The position numbers were made by a program, and so were the translations under genes. Below are positions 53,885 to 63,187 of a DNA stretch of 64,000 bases, piece by piece. Position 1 is the stretch's first letter; each line of letters opens with the position of its first letter. Origin of the DNA: Paenibacillus woosongensis (GTDB taxonomy: Bacteria; Bacillota; Bacilli; Paenibacillales; Paenibacillaceae); the NCBI RefSeq assembly GCF_009725165.1, contig NZ_WNZW01000002.1:372001-436000 (forward strand), given 5' to 3'. The notes under the pieces were generated by a model that saw only the letters and a list, made by a program, of their open reading frames with translations, did no database searches and was not told where the DNA came from.

Positions 53885-54835
53885 CTATTTCTTCAGTTTA
53901 GGGTCCAGCGCGTCGCGAAGACCGTCGCCGAATATGTTAAACGACAGCATGGTTAAGCTGATTAGAATGGCTGGGAACAGCATCCGCCAAGGGTAGTACA
54001 GCCAGCCGGTAAGCGCGTCACTGATCATGGAACCGAGAGATGCGATTGGCGCTTGCACGCCAAGTCCGAGGAAGCTAAGAAACGCTTCGGCGAAAATAGC
54101 ATTCGGAACAGACAGAGTCACAGTAACAATAATCGGTCCGACAGCGTTCGGGAGCAAGTGACGGAATAACAGGCGTCCCGATCCTGCCCCCATAGAACGG
54201 GAAGCAAGTACAAATTCGCGGCTTTTGAGCTGCATAATTTCACCGCGTACAATCCAGGACATATTGATCCATCCAGTAATCGTCAGGGCCAAAATAATCG
54301 TGCCCAGACTCGGCTCCATAACGACAAGAAGGAGAATGGTTACTAGAAGGTAAGGGATGGAATACAAAATTTCCGAAAACTTATTCATGATTTCATCCAC
54401 ACGGCCACCAAAATAACCCATGATACCGCCGTAAATAACGCCTATCAGCAAGTCGATACAGGCAGCGGCCAAACCTACGACCAGGGAAATTCTAGCCCCC
54501 ATCCAGGTACGAACGAACATGTCGCGCCCGAGGTCATCGGTTCCGAACCAATGCTCCGCAGACGGCGGCGAATTAGTATTCAGATAGTCATTAGAATAAT
54601 AGTTATATTCTGAAATCCATGGTCCAACAATAGCCGCTAGTGTGATTAACAGCAGCATGATCAAGGCCCCCATCGCTAGCTTGTTGCTGCGCAAGCGATA
54701 CCATGCATCTTTCCAAGCTGAAATACTTTCACGCTGAATGACTTCCGCTTCCTTCTCGTCCGTGCCGATTTTACGGAAATCTTCCGGCTTCAGGTCAGCA
54801 GGGGCCGGCATTACTTTCATCGGTTTTAAATCCAT
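53885..54835 (-). CDS. oppC: Oligopeptide ABC transporter permease OppC
   Basis: OppC is a membrane permease of the importer. The 316-residue protein has an N-terminal OppC extension, about six membrane helices and the EAA-type cytoplasmic loop ASRSMGAGSGRLLFRHLLPN near residues 212-231, which contacts the ATPases. AAGGAGGGG precedes the ATG. It is 3 bases after oppB. Confidence 0.95.
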   Translation of the reverse strand: MDLKPMKVMPAPADLKPEDFRKIGTDEKEAEVIQRESISAWKDAWYRLRSNKLAMGALIMLLLITLAAIVGPWISEYNYYSNDYLNTNSPPSAEHWFGTDDLGRDMFVRTWMGARISLVVGLAAACIDLLIGVIYGGIMGYFGGRVDEIMNKFSEILYSIPYLLVTILLLVVMEPSLGTIILALTITGWINMSWIVRGEIMQLKSREFVLASRSMGAGSGRLLFRHLLPNAVGPIIVTVTLSVPNAIFAEAFLSFLGLGVQAPIASLGSMISDALTGWLYYPWRMLFPAILISLTMLSFNIFGDGLRDALDPKLKK

Positions 54836-54838
54836 CCG

Positions 54839-55771
54839 TTACCCCTCCTTTCCTTTGTTTAGTTTAATGCGGGGATCTACGAACATATATGCAATATCCG
54901 TAACAAAACGGGCCAACATCAGTAGGATGCCGTAGAAAATCGTAATGCCCATGATGACCGGATAATCGCGGACGCTTATCGCCTCAACGAACTGCTTACC
55001 AATACCGCCGATCCCGAAAATCTGCTCGATGACGACGGAACCGGTGACAATATTCGCAGTCATTGGCCCTAAATAAGTGATAACCGGCATAATACCATTT
55101 CGAATAACATGGCGGAACAATATGGCCATCCAGCCGAGTCCCTTAGCTTTAGCCGTCTTGATATAATCGGCATGCAGCACCTCGAGCATGCTTGAACGGG
55201 TCAATCTCGCAATGAACGCGATCGGCTGAGCTGTCAAAGCGGCAACCGGCAAAATATAGTACATCGGCCCATTAAAGCCCATCGTCGGCAGTAATTGAAG
55301 TTTTGAAGAAAAGACGTATTGAAGCAAAGTTGCAACAACAAAGCTGGGAACAGCAATGCCAAGCACCGCTAACACCATCGCCACGTTATCGATCAGCTTG
55401 CGATGATACAGCGCTGCCAGCATTCCGAGCAGTACGCCCACAATAACCGCTACGATGATGGCAACCAACCCGAGCTTCAATGAAGTCGAAAACGTCTGCC
55501 CAATGATGTCGGAGACATCCTGGTTGATCTTCTTCATCGAAATTCCGAAGTCCCCCTGGACGATATTCCCCAAATATTTTAAATATTGCTCATAAACGGG
55601 CCTATCCAAACCTAATTGTTCATACAGGCGCTCCTTAATCGCAGGCGGAACCTGTTTTTCTGAGGTTAGTGGATCCCCTGGAATTGCTTGCATCAGAAAG
55701 AAGGTGGCCGAGATTAGAATGAACAATGAAACCAACATGTAGAAAAACTTATTGGCAATATAACGAACCAT
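54839..55771 (-). CDS. oppB: Oligopeptide ABC transporter permease OppB
   Basis: OppB pairs with OppC. The 310-residue protein has a first membrane helix (about 8-30), the FFLMQAIPGDPL motif shared by OppB/DppB, and the EAA loop TAKAKGLGWMAILFRHVIRN. ATG at 55771 follows AAGGGGGTG; an upstream frame extension lacks a ribosome site. It is separated from oppA by about 180 bp containing a terminator hairpin. Confidence 0.94.
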   Translation of the reverse strand: MVRYIANKFFYMLVSLFILISATFFLMQAIPGDPLTSEKQVPPAIKERLYEQLGLDRPVYEQYLKYLGNIVQGDFGISMKKINQDVSDIIGQTFSTSLKLGLVAIIVAVIVGVLLGMLAALYHRKLIDNVAMVLAVLGIAVPSFVVATLLQYVFSSKLQLLPTMGFNGPMYYILPVAALTAQPIAFIARLTRSSMLEVLHADYIKTAKAKGLGWMAILFRHVIRNGIMPVITYLGPMTANIVTGSVVIEQIFGIGGIGKQFVEAISVRDYPVIMGITIFYGILLMLARFVTDIAYMFVDPRIKLNKGKEG

Positions 55772-55893
55772 GCCCGTTAGCACCCCCTTTGATAAATTTC
55801 GACATAAATCGATTTTAGGATAATTCAATCACAATGTCTATTCAATATAATTGCCATAAGTACGCAATGCTTGGAAGTTTCCTGACCGCATAC

Positions 55894-55935
55894 AAAAAAA
55901 CGGGATATATATGGAATACCCACATATATATCCCG
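55894..55935 (-). terminator. Intercistronic terminator between oppA and oppB
   Basis: A hairpin at 55901-55935 (arms of about 15 bp, AT-rich centre) is followed on the minus strand by seven T residues. Partial termination here would give more oppA than oppBCDF mRNA, the usual ratio for binding-protein transporters. Confidence 0.82.
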
Positions 55936-55951
55936 GTGCAGCTATTCAAAA

Positions 55952-57652
55952 TTACTTACGCGCGTCGGTAATGTAAGCGCGAGTATAGTCGATCGCACCG
56001 CTGAAATCGAGCGATACGCCTTTAAGCCATGGTTTTTCTACCGCTACGTTTGTATAGTAGTAGATTGGCATAATAGCCATATTGTCCTTAACAAGGATTT
56101 CCTCAGCCTTTTTGAAGTTTTCGTTACGTTTTGTGTTATCTTCGATAGCCTTAGCTTCAGCGATCAGCTTGTCGAATTCTTCATTTTTAAAGCCGATATC
56201 GTTATTACCGCTGTTGGAAGTCCACAGGTCGATAAATGTCATCGGATCGTTATAGTCCGCGCTCCAACCAGCACGTGCCACTTGATAGTTCAAGTTTTTG
56301 CGGTTTTCGATAAATACGGCCCACTCTTGGTTTTCCGTTTTCACGTCAACACCAAGGTTTTTCTTCCACATATCAGCTACGGCAAGAGCGATTTTCTTAT
56401 GCGCTTCACTGGAGTTGTAAGTCAAAGTGATATCAGGCAATTTCGTGTAGCCTTCTTCTTGCATACCTTCTTCAAGGAGCTTCTTGGCTTCTTCTACATT
56501 CTCGGTGAAGTAATCGTCTTTAACCTCAGTACGATATTCATCGTTTACCCCTGCGATACCTGGAGGAATGAAGCCGAATGCCGGAATTTGCCCGCCAAGC
56601 GTTACTTTGTCGACGATAATCTGACGATCGATCGCCATGGCGAATGCTTTACGGATTTTAGCGTTGTCAAACGGTTTAGCTGTAACGTTAAACTGATAGT
56701 AATACGTACTTGCAATACCTTTTACTTTATATTCATCTTTCAATTCTTTTTGAACAATCGGAATTTGGTCGGTAGGAATCTCTCCGTTCGGATGTCCTGC
56801 ACGATCCAATTCATTGTTTCTGTAACTGGTGATTTCAGTTGCTCCACTATTTACAAGGGACATCGTAATTTTGTTCAGCTTGATGTCGTCTTTGTCCCAA
56901 TAATTTTCATTTTTAGTTACTTCGATCGTTTGCCCTTTAATCCAAGTCGTCAAAGTAAACGGACCATTTACGATCATTTTGCTTGCGTCTACTGCCCATT
57001 TCGCATCATCTTTAACAGATTGGTGGACAGGGTAGAAAGTATAGAAAGAAGTCAGACCAAGGAAGTATGGCGTCGGTGCATCCAGTTCAACTTCCAATGT
57101 GTAGTCATCAGTTGCCTTTACACCAACTTGACTGAAATCTGTAATTTTGCCTTCATTGTAAGCTTGAGCATTTTTCAGGTAGTACAATTGGTAAGCATAA
57201 GGTGCAGCCGGCTGTGTGTTCGGGCTAAGTACGCGCTCCCATGCGAACACGAAGTCATTAGCCGTTACAGGGTCGCCGTTGCTCCATTTTGCGTCTTTGC
57301 GCAGGTGGAATGTATATTTCGTACCGTCTACATCCCATTTTTCCGCTGCAGCAGGAACAGGTTGCCCGTGCTCATCCATACGAGCCAGACCTTCGTACAT
57401 TGTTTTGAGGACAGTGTTAGCTTGGCTATCTTGCGCTTGGGCAGGGTCGAATGTTGGAGGCTCAGCGCTCAGATTAACTCTAAGCGTTTGATCCGCTGCC
57501 AATTTTTCCTCACCGCTGCTTGCATTCTCGGCAGGTGTATTGTTCTTGCCGCCGTTAGAGGCGCCTTTGTCATTGGAACCGCAAGCAGCAAGCAATGTGC
57601 TGAGTGCCAATACCAATGTCAAAAGAAGCAAGAGACTCTTATTCTTCTTCAT
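55952..57652 (-). CDS. oppA: Oligopeptide-binding lipoprotein OppA
   Basis: OppA is the surface peptide receptor of the importer (SBP_bac_5 family). The 566-residue precursor has a signal peptide with lipobox LAAC (Cys near residue 24), so it is processed by LspA. A Ser/Asn/Gly linker (25-50) leads to the binding domain, which includes FDPAQAQDSQANTVLKTMYEGL and the C-terminal DYTRAYI. An AAGGGGG site precedes the ATG. Peptide uptake by Opp also feeds sporulation and quorum peptides in relatives. Confidence 0.95.
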   Translation of the reverse strand: MKKNKSLLLLLTLVLALSTLLAACGSNDKGASNGGKNNTPAENASSGEEKLAADQTLRVNLSAEPPTFDPAQAQDSQANTVLKTMYEGLARMDEHGQPVPAAAEKWDVDGTKYTFHLRKDAKWSNGDPVTANDFVFAWERVLSPNTQPAAPYAYQLYYLKNAQAYNEGKITDFSQVGVKATDDYTLEVELDAPTPYFLGLTSFYTFYPVHQSVKDDAKWAVDASKMIVNGPFTLTTWIKGQTIEVTKNENYWDKDDIKLNKITMSLVNSGATEITSYRNNELDRAGHPNGEIPTDQIPIVQKELKDEYKVKGIASTYYYQFNVTAKPFDNAKIRKAFAMAIDRQIIVDKVTLGGQIPAFGFIPPGIAGVNDEYRTEVKDDYFTENVEEAKKLLEEGMQEEGYTKLPDITLTYNSSEAHKKIALAVADMWKKNLGVDVKTENQEWAVFIENRKNLNYQVARAGWSADYNDPMTFIDLWTSNSGNNDIGFKNEEFDKLIAEAKAIEDNTKRNENFKKAEEILVKDNMAIMPIYYYTNVAVEKPWLKGVSLDFSGAIDYTRAYITDARK

Positions 57653-57693
57653 CTAGCAATATCCCCCTTAAAATTTGTGGTATATGTTTTTAG

Positions 57694-57722
57694 ATTATAC
57701 AACCAGCGGTCAAAAAATCCAA
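57694..57722 (-). promoter_or_regulatory. Putative oppA promoter
   Basis: Minus-strand TATAAT (57699-57694) is perfect; the best -35 at 17 bp is a weak TTGGAT (57722-57717). It lies about 45 bases before the oppA start. The rest of the gap to 57900 shows no gene. Confidence 0.5.
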
Positions 57723-57900
57723 TACATAATTTCAGAAATTGAACTATTGTTAATAAAATCCTTTGCATTTTCTTAACAAAATAGTCCTTTCTACATTATT
57801 GGCTTCTGCTTATGCCACCGATTTTGCCGCTTTTGACCGCCATTTGTGTCAGCTTGTTGTCAGCTTGTTATAAGGCTCCATCACACGCATTTATGTAAAC

Positions 57901-58284
57901 TCATGCTGTCCAAATATATGTAATAAAGCTGATTAGGAATAAGAGGACGTAAGCAACACCCGTTCCGGCGAACGCGAGACGCCATACCGCACGAAGCAGC
58001 CGCTTGATATCCACTTTCCCTTTCAAGCGGTTTTGCGCGCCACCGATAAGTCCGGCAGCAATGAGCAGAATCAGCACAATGAGGTAGAGTCCGAATCCGG
58101 ATTTGAAAACGATGTTGAACAGGGCTGCAGCCGCTAGAATGAAAAATAGCGTCGATACGTCCATTGCGAGCAGCAGCGCCGCTTTCTTATCTTTTTTCAG
58201 ATAAAGATGAATGAAATAGACGAGCAAAAATGGAATGATTGGCACGATAGCGAGTATGGTCAAAGTATCACTTAACAGACTCAT
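57901..58284 (-). CDS. DUF3397 family membrane protein
   Basis: This is a 127-residue protein with four predicted membrane helices (about 5-27, 35-55, 60-82, 100-122) and a basic cytoplasmic loop (NRLKGKVDIKRLLR). It resembles DUF3397 proteins that accompany panE and dcw genes in Firmicutes; function unknown. ATG at 58284 follows CAGGAGGTGG. It is 67 bp after panE. Confidence 0.78.
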   Translation of the reverse strand: MSLLSDTLTILAIVPIIPFLLVYFIHLYLKKDKKAALLLAMDVSTLFFILAAAALFNIVFKSGFGLYLIVLILLIAAGLIGGAQNRLKGKVDIKRLLRAVWRLAFAGTGVAYVLLFLISFITYIWTA

Positions 58285-58351
58285 GGTTCCACCTCCTGCA
58301 AATATTTCAACAAATGGCATTTCCTCTTTTAATTTGCCACAGTTCGGTTAA

Positions 58352-59305
58352 TCACTTATGTAGTCCGCGAACGAGCCGCCATAACATTTCGTGGCCGGGA
58401 GCCGAAACACCAGCCTGTTTGGCCATTTCTGCGAGCCGGCCGTTAATATAGTCGATTTCCGTCGGCGTTCCTTGCAGTACGTCCTTCAGCATCGAGGAAG
58501 TATTGCTCGCCGTCAAGCGGCATACCTCCGCTACTAACTCGTAAGCATCCCCTTCAAAAGGAATGCCCCGGGCCGTGTAAACCGCCGCTGCCTCATCGCA
58601 AAGCTGCTTCAGCAGCGCTCTGCGCTCTGCGGAATCCAAAAGTTCCCCGTTGGGGATTCGCCAAATCGCGGTCAGCGGATTAATCACAGCATTAATAAGC
58701 AGTTTTCTATAAATTTCCCTATCGATGTGTTTCGACAGAAGTGCATAAAATCCTGCCATATTAAGGGCATCAATTAATTTTTCTGCGGCATTTTTTGAGC
58801 ATAAACCCGCTGATTCGCCGCTCTGTTCTGCCATGCCGATCGTGGTCGTCCCCTGCCCAGAACGGACGACCTGCCATGGGAAAGGACGATTCGCTCCTTC
58901 GGTCGTAATAGCCGCATAAATCGGGGTGCCTGGAAAGCTTGCTGACAAATATTCCAAATGCCCGACTCCATTTTGAAAGCACAGGAGATGTGTATTAGGC
59001 CCAAGCAGTGACTGCAGCTCTTTAACTAGGCTGCAGTTGATATGCCGTTGCTTTGTTACCAGCATAACCCAATCGGCATGTCCATCCGGCCGTGCCATGG
59101 CGGCGGCATCTTGCAGTGGATGGGCGGCCGGAACTGCAAGGGCGGCCGGATTTCCTTCTCCTTCCTGCAAAACAATCCCCTTCTGAACCAGCAGCTCGGC
59201 CTGCTCCGCCGTTCTTGTCCAAAACCGGACCCCTTGACCAGAAGCAGCCAGTTTGCTTCCAAAGAGCAAACCGAGTGCGCCCGATCCAACGATCTCGAAT
59301 TTCAT
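58352..59305 (-). CDS. panE: 2-dehydropantoate 2-reductase (PanE/ApbA family)
   Basis: This NADPH-dependent enzyme reduces ketopantoate to pantoate for coenzyme A. The 317-residue protein has the nucleotide motif IVGSGALGLLFGSKLA near residues 5-20, the conserved Lys in REIYRKLLINAVINPLTAI and the C-terminal domain ending in EIDYINGRL. ATG at 59305 follows GGTGGAGAGG; the open frame upstream is noncoding. In B. subtilis the homologue is ylbQ, next to ylbO as here. Confidence 0.92.
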   Translation of the reverse strand: MKFEIVGSGALGLLFGSKLAASGQGVRFWTRTAEQAELLVQKGIVLQEGEGNPAALAVPAAHPLQDAAAMARPDGHADWVMLVTKQRHINCSLVKELQSLLGPNTHLLCFQNGVGHLEYLSASFPGTPIYAAITTEGANRPFPWQVVRSGQGTTTIGMAEQSGESAGLCSKNAAEKLIDALNMAGFYALLSKHIDREIYRKLLINAVINPLTAIWRIPNGELLDSAERRALLKQLCDEAAAVYTARGIPFEGDAYELVAEVCRLTASNTSSMLKDVLQGTPTEIDYINGRLAEMAKQAGVSAPGHEMLWRLVRGLHK

Positions 59306-59364
59306 CCTCTCCACCCTTTCCGCATTTCTGTTATTTCCTTTATACCAGACCTCGTCCCCACAAC

Positions 59365-59400
59365 ACAAAGAAATTCCGGCATCAAAATACCGGAATTTCT
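59365..59400 (-). terminator. Hairpin after the rsfA-like gene
   Basis: A perfect 11-bp stem (59369-59379 with 59390-59400) with a 10-nt loop follows the stop at 59422; the T-run on the minus strand is short, so it may be a weak terminator. Confidence 0.5.
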
Positions 59401-59421
59401 CAATTAGCGCTTAAAGGTGGT

Positions 59422-60075
59422 CTATTCGATTCGCTCCAGGTTGCCGTTCGCATCCATTTTGAATCTCGTCTTTAACTCTTCATCCTCTTCATTCAGAAAT
59501 GCAAGCCGCCGCGCCCGGTCCATAATTTGAATCAGCGCTTTGTAATCATCGTTTACCACCCTGTAATCAGTCTGTACTTCGTTGACCTGATCGGACAAAC
59601 GCTCTTTCTCTTCGCGCAGCACGGCCAGCTCTTCATCCTTCTCCCGAAGTTCTTTCTCAAGCTGCTTTACATATCTGTTCGTTTCCTGAACCGTATTCTT
59701 CCACCCCCGCAAAAACCGGATGACTGCATCGATGGAAATCGTTTCTTCCGTAATCCCTTCACTTTTATAGAGTCCTTCTTCCAGATCTACAGAAGCCAAG
59801 GAAGCGATCGAGGTTTGGCTGGCGATCGACCCCTGCTTTTTCATATAGTTCCGTTTCTGCCGCTGCGCCTTGGCAATGCCAATAGCCGCCTCGTACTTTT
59901 TACGGACACAGCTGTTCCAGCGGAAACCGCAAGCTGCTGCCGTTCTCCCAATTCGTTCCCCCACCTCTTCAAACGCAGTCAGTTGGGTGCTCCCTTCGCG
60001 GATATGGCGCAAGGTTACCTCGGCCAGGATCAAGTCGTCCTCCGCGCTCCATGCATCTTGTCTCACAGCTGTCAT
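59422..60075 (-). CDS. RsfA-family prespore transcription factor (YlbO homologue)
   Basis: The N-terminus holds a Myb/SANT-like DNA-binding domain (RQDAWSAEDDLILAE near residues 5-19; FRWNSCVRKKY near 50-60). A basic linker follows, then a long coiled coil (about 125-185). In B. subtilis RsfA is made in the forespore and modulates sigma-F genes. The neighbours (panE downstream) match the ylbO-ylbQ order, though no ylbP acetyltransferase lies between. ATG at 60075 follows TAGGAGG. Confidence 0.85.
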   Translation of the reverse strand: MTAVRQDAWSAEDDLILAEVTLRHIREGSTQLTAFEEVGERIGRTAAACGFRWNSCVRKKYEAAIGIAKAQRQKRNYMKKQGSIASQTSIASLASVDLEEGLYKSEGITEETISIDAVIRFLRGWKNTVQETNRYVKQLEKELREKDEELAVLREEKERLSDQVNEVQTDYRVVNDDYKALIQIMDRARRLAFLNEEDEELKTRFKMDANGNLERIE

Positions 60076-60422
60076 GCTATAAAAACCTCCTAACGACATC
60101 CTAATATAACCGTCTTCCGGGCACGATTCCGGGCCGGTGTAATCGGTAAAAAAGCTTCATATTCCATCCTATGCCTCTCATAGAGTTCATAGAATCTATT
60201 TGATACTATTTTGTATGTCCAAAATAAAGGGCTGTCATACCTCGTTCGATAAAATGCGAAAAATTCTTAATCCGTAAAAACAATACTCCATAACATGAAT
60301 CACTTGTCTGGGAATCAATCGTTAATCTTTGGTGACTTTTCGTTTACAGTTGTTAGGGTTACGGGTATAATGAGGTATAGAAAATTGGATGTCGCCGATA
60401 CATACGAAAGGGGGACTTATTT
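60076..60422. other. Divergent intergenic region (347 bp)
   Basis: This gap separates the rsfA-like gene from the DUF2626 gene. It contains the ribosome site of each, the plus-strand promoter listed separately and AT-rich sequence around 60170-60300. No RNA gene, repeat or coding frame of note is seen. A promoter for the rsfA-like gene must lie here, but I find no convincing match. Confidence 0.6.
60343..60371 (+). promoter_or_regulatory. Sigma-A promoter of the DUF2626 gene
   Basis: TTTACA (60343-60348) and a perfect TATAAT (60366-60371) are 17 bp apart, about 50 bases before the start at 60423. Confidence 0.75.
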
Positions 60423-60659
60423 GTGGCACGCATGTACCGCGTCCTTGGCTTCTTCACATTAACCATTGGACTTATGGCCTTTGCCGGTAACCATATCGAA
60501 ATGGCCCTGCTATTTTTCCTGCAAACGGCTTTTTTCGTCATCTTTGGTTACTTGAAGTTTACGGAGAGAACGTATATCCTGCTGTTCTGGGGATACATGA
60601 TCGTCGCTTTTACGGGCTTCAGTTACTGGACGATCTTCCAGATGGGACTGCCTCTCTAA
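60423..60659 (+). CDS. DUF2626 family small membrane protein
   Basis: The 78-residue protein has three hydrophobic segments (about 7-22, 24-42, 50-70) and the family opening MARMYRVLGF. DUF2626 (B. subtilis YqgY) proteins are conserved in Bacillales with no assigned function. The start is GTG, 8 bases after GGGGG; an ATG three codons on is less well spaced. A strong promoter and terminator make it monocistronic. Confidence 0.82.
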   Translation: MARMYRVLGFFTLTIGLMAFAGNHIEMALLFFLQTAFFVIFGYLKFTERTYILLFWGYMIVAFTGFSYWTIFQMGLPL

Positions 60660-60707
60660 TCCATAGGTGTGCTGAACGAGTAGGATTAACTCACTCTTTC
60701 AATCAAG

Positions 60708-60738
60708 GGCGATTCGGCCAAGGCCGAGTCGCCTTTTT
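60708..60738 (+). terminator. Rho-independent terminator after the DUF2626 gene
   Basis: A 12-bp GC-rich stem (60708-60719 with 60722-60733, one G-T pair) with a 2-nt loop is followed by five T residues. Confidence 0.85.
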
Positions 60739-60804
60739 CATTAAGACTATTTCTTGTCCTGATATCATATATATTTATAGACCAACCCAAGGAGAGGAAC
60801 GCTC

Positions 60805-61896
60805 TTGAACAGACGTCTCATATCCTTCTGCTCCTCCTGCTTGCTGGCAGCATCGCTAGTTGTAGCTCTAATCTTCCCGTTAGACCATGCCCATGCATTC
60901 CCATTATCGGAAGAGGAGCAGGAGATTTTGGAGAAGAGCTTATCCATCGTAGAAATTGACCGGGAAATTGCCCGAGTCGAAATGAAGCAGCAAGACACGG
61001 AACGTTCAATGCTTAACCTGTCCAAGGAGCTTGCCGGAAAAGAAGAAAAATTGCTGTTCGCACAGGAACGTGCCGGCGCCCGGCTTAGGGCCTACTATAT
61101 GGGGGAACGTGAGGATTTGCTTGCGGCTCTTCTGTCCGTAAACAGCTGGAAGGACTTCTTTACGGTGCTAGATTACTACCAGTTGATCATGGAGCGGGAT
61201 CGCGATGTGCTAACGGGCTACAGAAACGAGCTCGCCAAGCTGAATAGATCCCGGAAGCAGCTGGCGGCGATGGCCGATGAACTGGCGCACATGAAAGACG
61301 ATCTGGTAATGCAGCGCGAACGTGTGATAGAACTGCAGCGCAGCGTAGACGGAAAGCTTGGAGCGAGCGCCGATCCCGAGCACCTGAGGGCGATGATCGA
61401 AGAGCTTACAGCTTATTGGGAAAATGTAGGGTTACACGAGGTGCGCCGGTACTTCAAGGCTCTCGCTTCGGCGATGATGGATTTTCAAGAATTTCTGAAG
61501 GATCATCAAGACAGCCTGGTCTCGGAAAACGGAGGATATGTCCTTGTAATTCGTGAAGAGGATTTGAACGCCTTCCTGCGCGGTAAAAATGATCTGCTAA
61601 GCAATATGGCATTCCTTTTCGAAGAGGATAAAATTGTAGCTACGGGAAGCCGGGAAAGCCTTAATCTGCGGGTAGAAGGCCATTATACCGTAGAGGACGT
61701 TCCGCAGAACGCCATCGTGTTCCATGTTGACCGGCTCGTGTTCAACGGGCTGGAACTGCCGGACACAACGCGCCTAGAGCTGGAGAAAGATTTTGATCTC
61801 GGATTTTATCCGCAAAAAATAGTTCCCTTCGTGAAGGCCGTCGAAGCGGACATTCAGAAGGGAACCTTGACCGTCAAGCTGAAGCTCTCTCTCTAG
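60805..61896 (+). CDS. Secreted coiled-coil protein of unknown function
   Basis: This is a 363-residue exported protein with a signal peptide (about 1-31, cut near AHA). A long coiled coil (about 35-205) resembles the regulatory coiled coils of EnvC, PcsB and CwlO, which control wall hydrolases through FtsEX. The C-terminal domain (about 240-363) is beta-rich with an amphipathic pattern, recalling lipid- or ligand-binding secreted domains, but I see no hydrolase motif. The start is TTG after AAGGAGAGG. It faces the solute-binding protein gene tail to tail, 22 bp apart. A role in cell-wall regulation is a guess from architecture. Confidence 0.8.
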   Translation: MNRRLISFCSSCLLAASLVVALIFPLDHAHAFPLSEEEQEILEKSLSIVEIDREIARVEMKQQDTERSMLNLSKELAGKEEKLLFAQERAGARLRAYYMGEREDLLAALLSVNSWKDFFTVLDYYQLIMERDRDVLTGYRNELAKLNRSRKQLAAMADELAHMKDDLVMQRERVIELQRSVDGKLGASADPEHLRAMIEELTAYWENVGLHEVRRYFKALASAMMDFQEFLKDHQDSLVSENGGYVLVIREEDLNAFLRGKNDLLSNMAFLFEEDKIVATGSRESLNLRVEGHYTVEDVPQNAIVFHVDRLVFNGLELPDTTRLELEKDFDLGFYPQKIVPFVKAVEADIQKGTLTVKLKLSL

Positions 61897-61918
61897 AGGG
61901 CTTCTTGCTTGCGCTTAT

Positions 61919-63187
61919 TTATTTGTCGCGCCCAATCTGTGCGATTTCCTTGCCGTATTGCTCGAGGGTGAGCCGGTAGTTCATGAAATCCGTCGTCAGG
62001 CGGGCGAACTGCTCCATTTGCTCGGGGAGAAGGCTGCCAACGGGCAGTGCGTCCGGCTTGCTTCCCACCAGCGAGGCCGGAACCCATGCCGGTATTTTAT
62101 TTCTCTCAAATTCGAAATACAACGATTTAAGGACAGGCAGATGCCCTGTAGTTTCATGCCACTCCCGTTGCCTGCCGGCTCCGGTCATTTCCTCAATCCA
62201 CGCTCCTGCAGCTTCGGCATTTGGGCTCTTGGAGGAAACTACGAAGCTGCGCCCATAGCTCCACATTGCAGTGCCCGTATTCCCCGAATCGGGTATGAAC
62301 GCCTCCATTCGCGGATGCTGCCCGTCTCTGATCTGTGATGCACGGGTAAGGCAAATCGCCACCTCGCCGTCATAAATACGCTTCCAAACGTTTGATGCAG
62401 ATTGGGCTTCCGTATCATAACGAAGCAAATAAGGGCGAAGTTCTTCGAGGTACCGAATGCCTCGCTGCATCCCCTCAGACATTTCAAACGGCGGGCTTCC
62501 TGCCGCCGCATTCCCGCCAAACTGCCAAAGCAAGGATAGAGCCGCGTAAGGCTCGCTAATATCCGCCGCTAAAAGACTGGGGATGCGGCTCTGTTTCTTG
62601 AATGAGGATAAAAGCTTCTCCCAGTCGTCGGCCGATTGAGGAGGATGATCCAGCCCTAATTCCTTGATTAATGCGGGATTGTATGCGAATACATAAGGAT
62701 CGGTATCAAAGGGGACTCCCCATAAGTAGCCATTCCATTCATTCTGGCCCAATGTTACGCTCAGTACCTCTCCTGATAAAGGGCTGGAGTAGTAGCGCTC
62801 GGCAGGCAGCAGATACCCGCTGGACGCGAATTTCCGTATCCAGTCATTGTCCAGCAGCAGGACATCTGGAGATTCCCCCAATTCGAACTGCTGCAGTAAA
62901 TCGCGGTACGATTCACCGGATGGCAAATTCACCAGTTCTACCTGATCCGCAAACTGATTCATATATTCATAGTTCCATTGCTGCAGACGCAGAAATTCTC
63001 CTTCATTCATTTGTACAGCAACTCGAAAATGCCCCGGCTCCTGAACCTCTTTTGGGTTCGGAAGAGATACGGGCTCAGGAATGACACCTTCCTCATTGCG
63101 GATAAGAGTCGACTGCTTACTTGGAGACAAGTTAATTAAAGCAAGTAAAAGGATAGCAAAAAGCACCCAATAATTTCTACGCTTCAC
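61919..63187 (-). CDS. Extracellular solute-binding protein, family 1 (orphan)
   Basis: This 422-residue binding protein resembles sugar/polyol receptors of ABC importers (SBP_bac_1). A short basic N-terminus and one hydrophobic segment (about 5-22) act as a signal or anchor; no lipobox Cys is seen, so it may stay membrane-anchored. Family features include GVPFDTDPYVFAYNPALIKELG near the middle. The start is probably GTG at 63187, after AGAGG. No permease or ATPase genes lie beside it, so it may serve a distant transporter or sense a ligand. Confidence 0.8.
   Translation of the reverse strand: MKRRNYWVLFAILLLALINLSPSKQSTLIRNEEGVIPEPVSLPNPKEVQEPGHFRVAVQMNEGEFLRLQQWNYEYMNQFADQVELVNLPSGESYRDLLQQFELGESPDVLLLDNDWIRKFASSGYLLPAERYYSSPLSGEVLSVTLGQNEWNGYLWGVPFDTDPYVFAYNPALIKELGLDHPPQSADDWEKLLSSFKKQSRIPSLLAADISEPYAALSLLWQFGGNAAAGSPPFEMSEGMQRGIRYLEELRPYLLRYDTEAQSASNVWKRIYDGEVAICLTRASQIRDGQHPRMEAFIPDSGNTGTAMWSYGRSFVVSSKSPNAEAAGAWIEEMTGAGRQREWHETTGHLPVLKSLYFEFERNKIPAWVPASLVGSKPDALPVGSLLPEQMEQFARLTTDFMNYRLTLEQYGKEIAQIGRDK

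Noticed and set aside
56282-57742. A 486-residue plus-strand open frame
   Set aside because: It is antisense to oppA and has the Cys/Phe/Arg-rich composition of a shadow frame, with no ribosome site.
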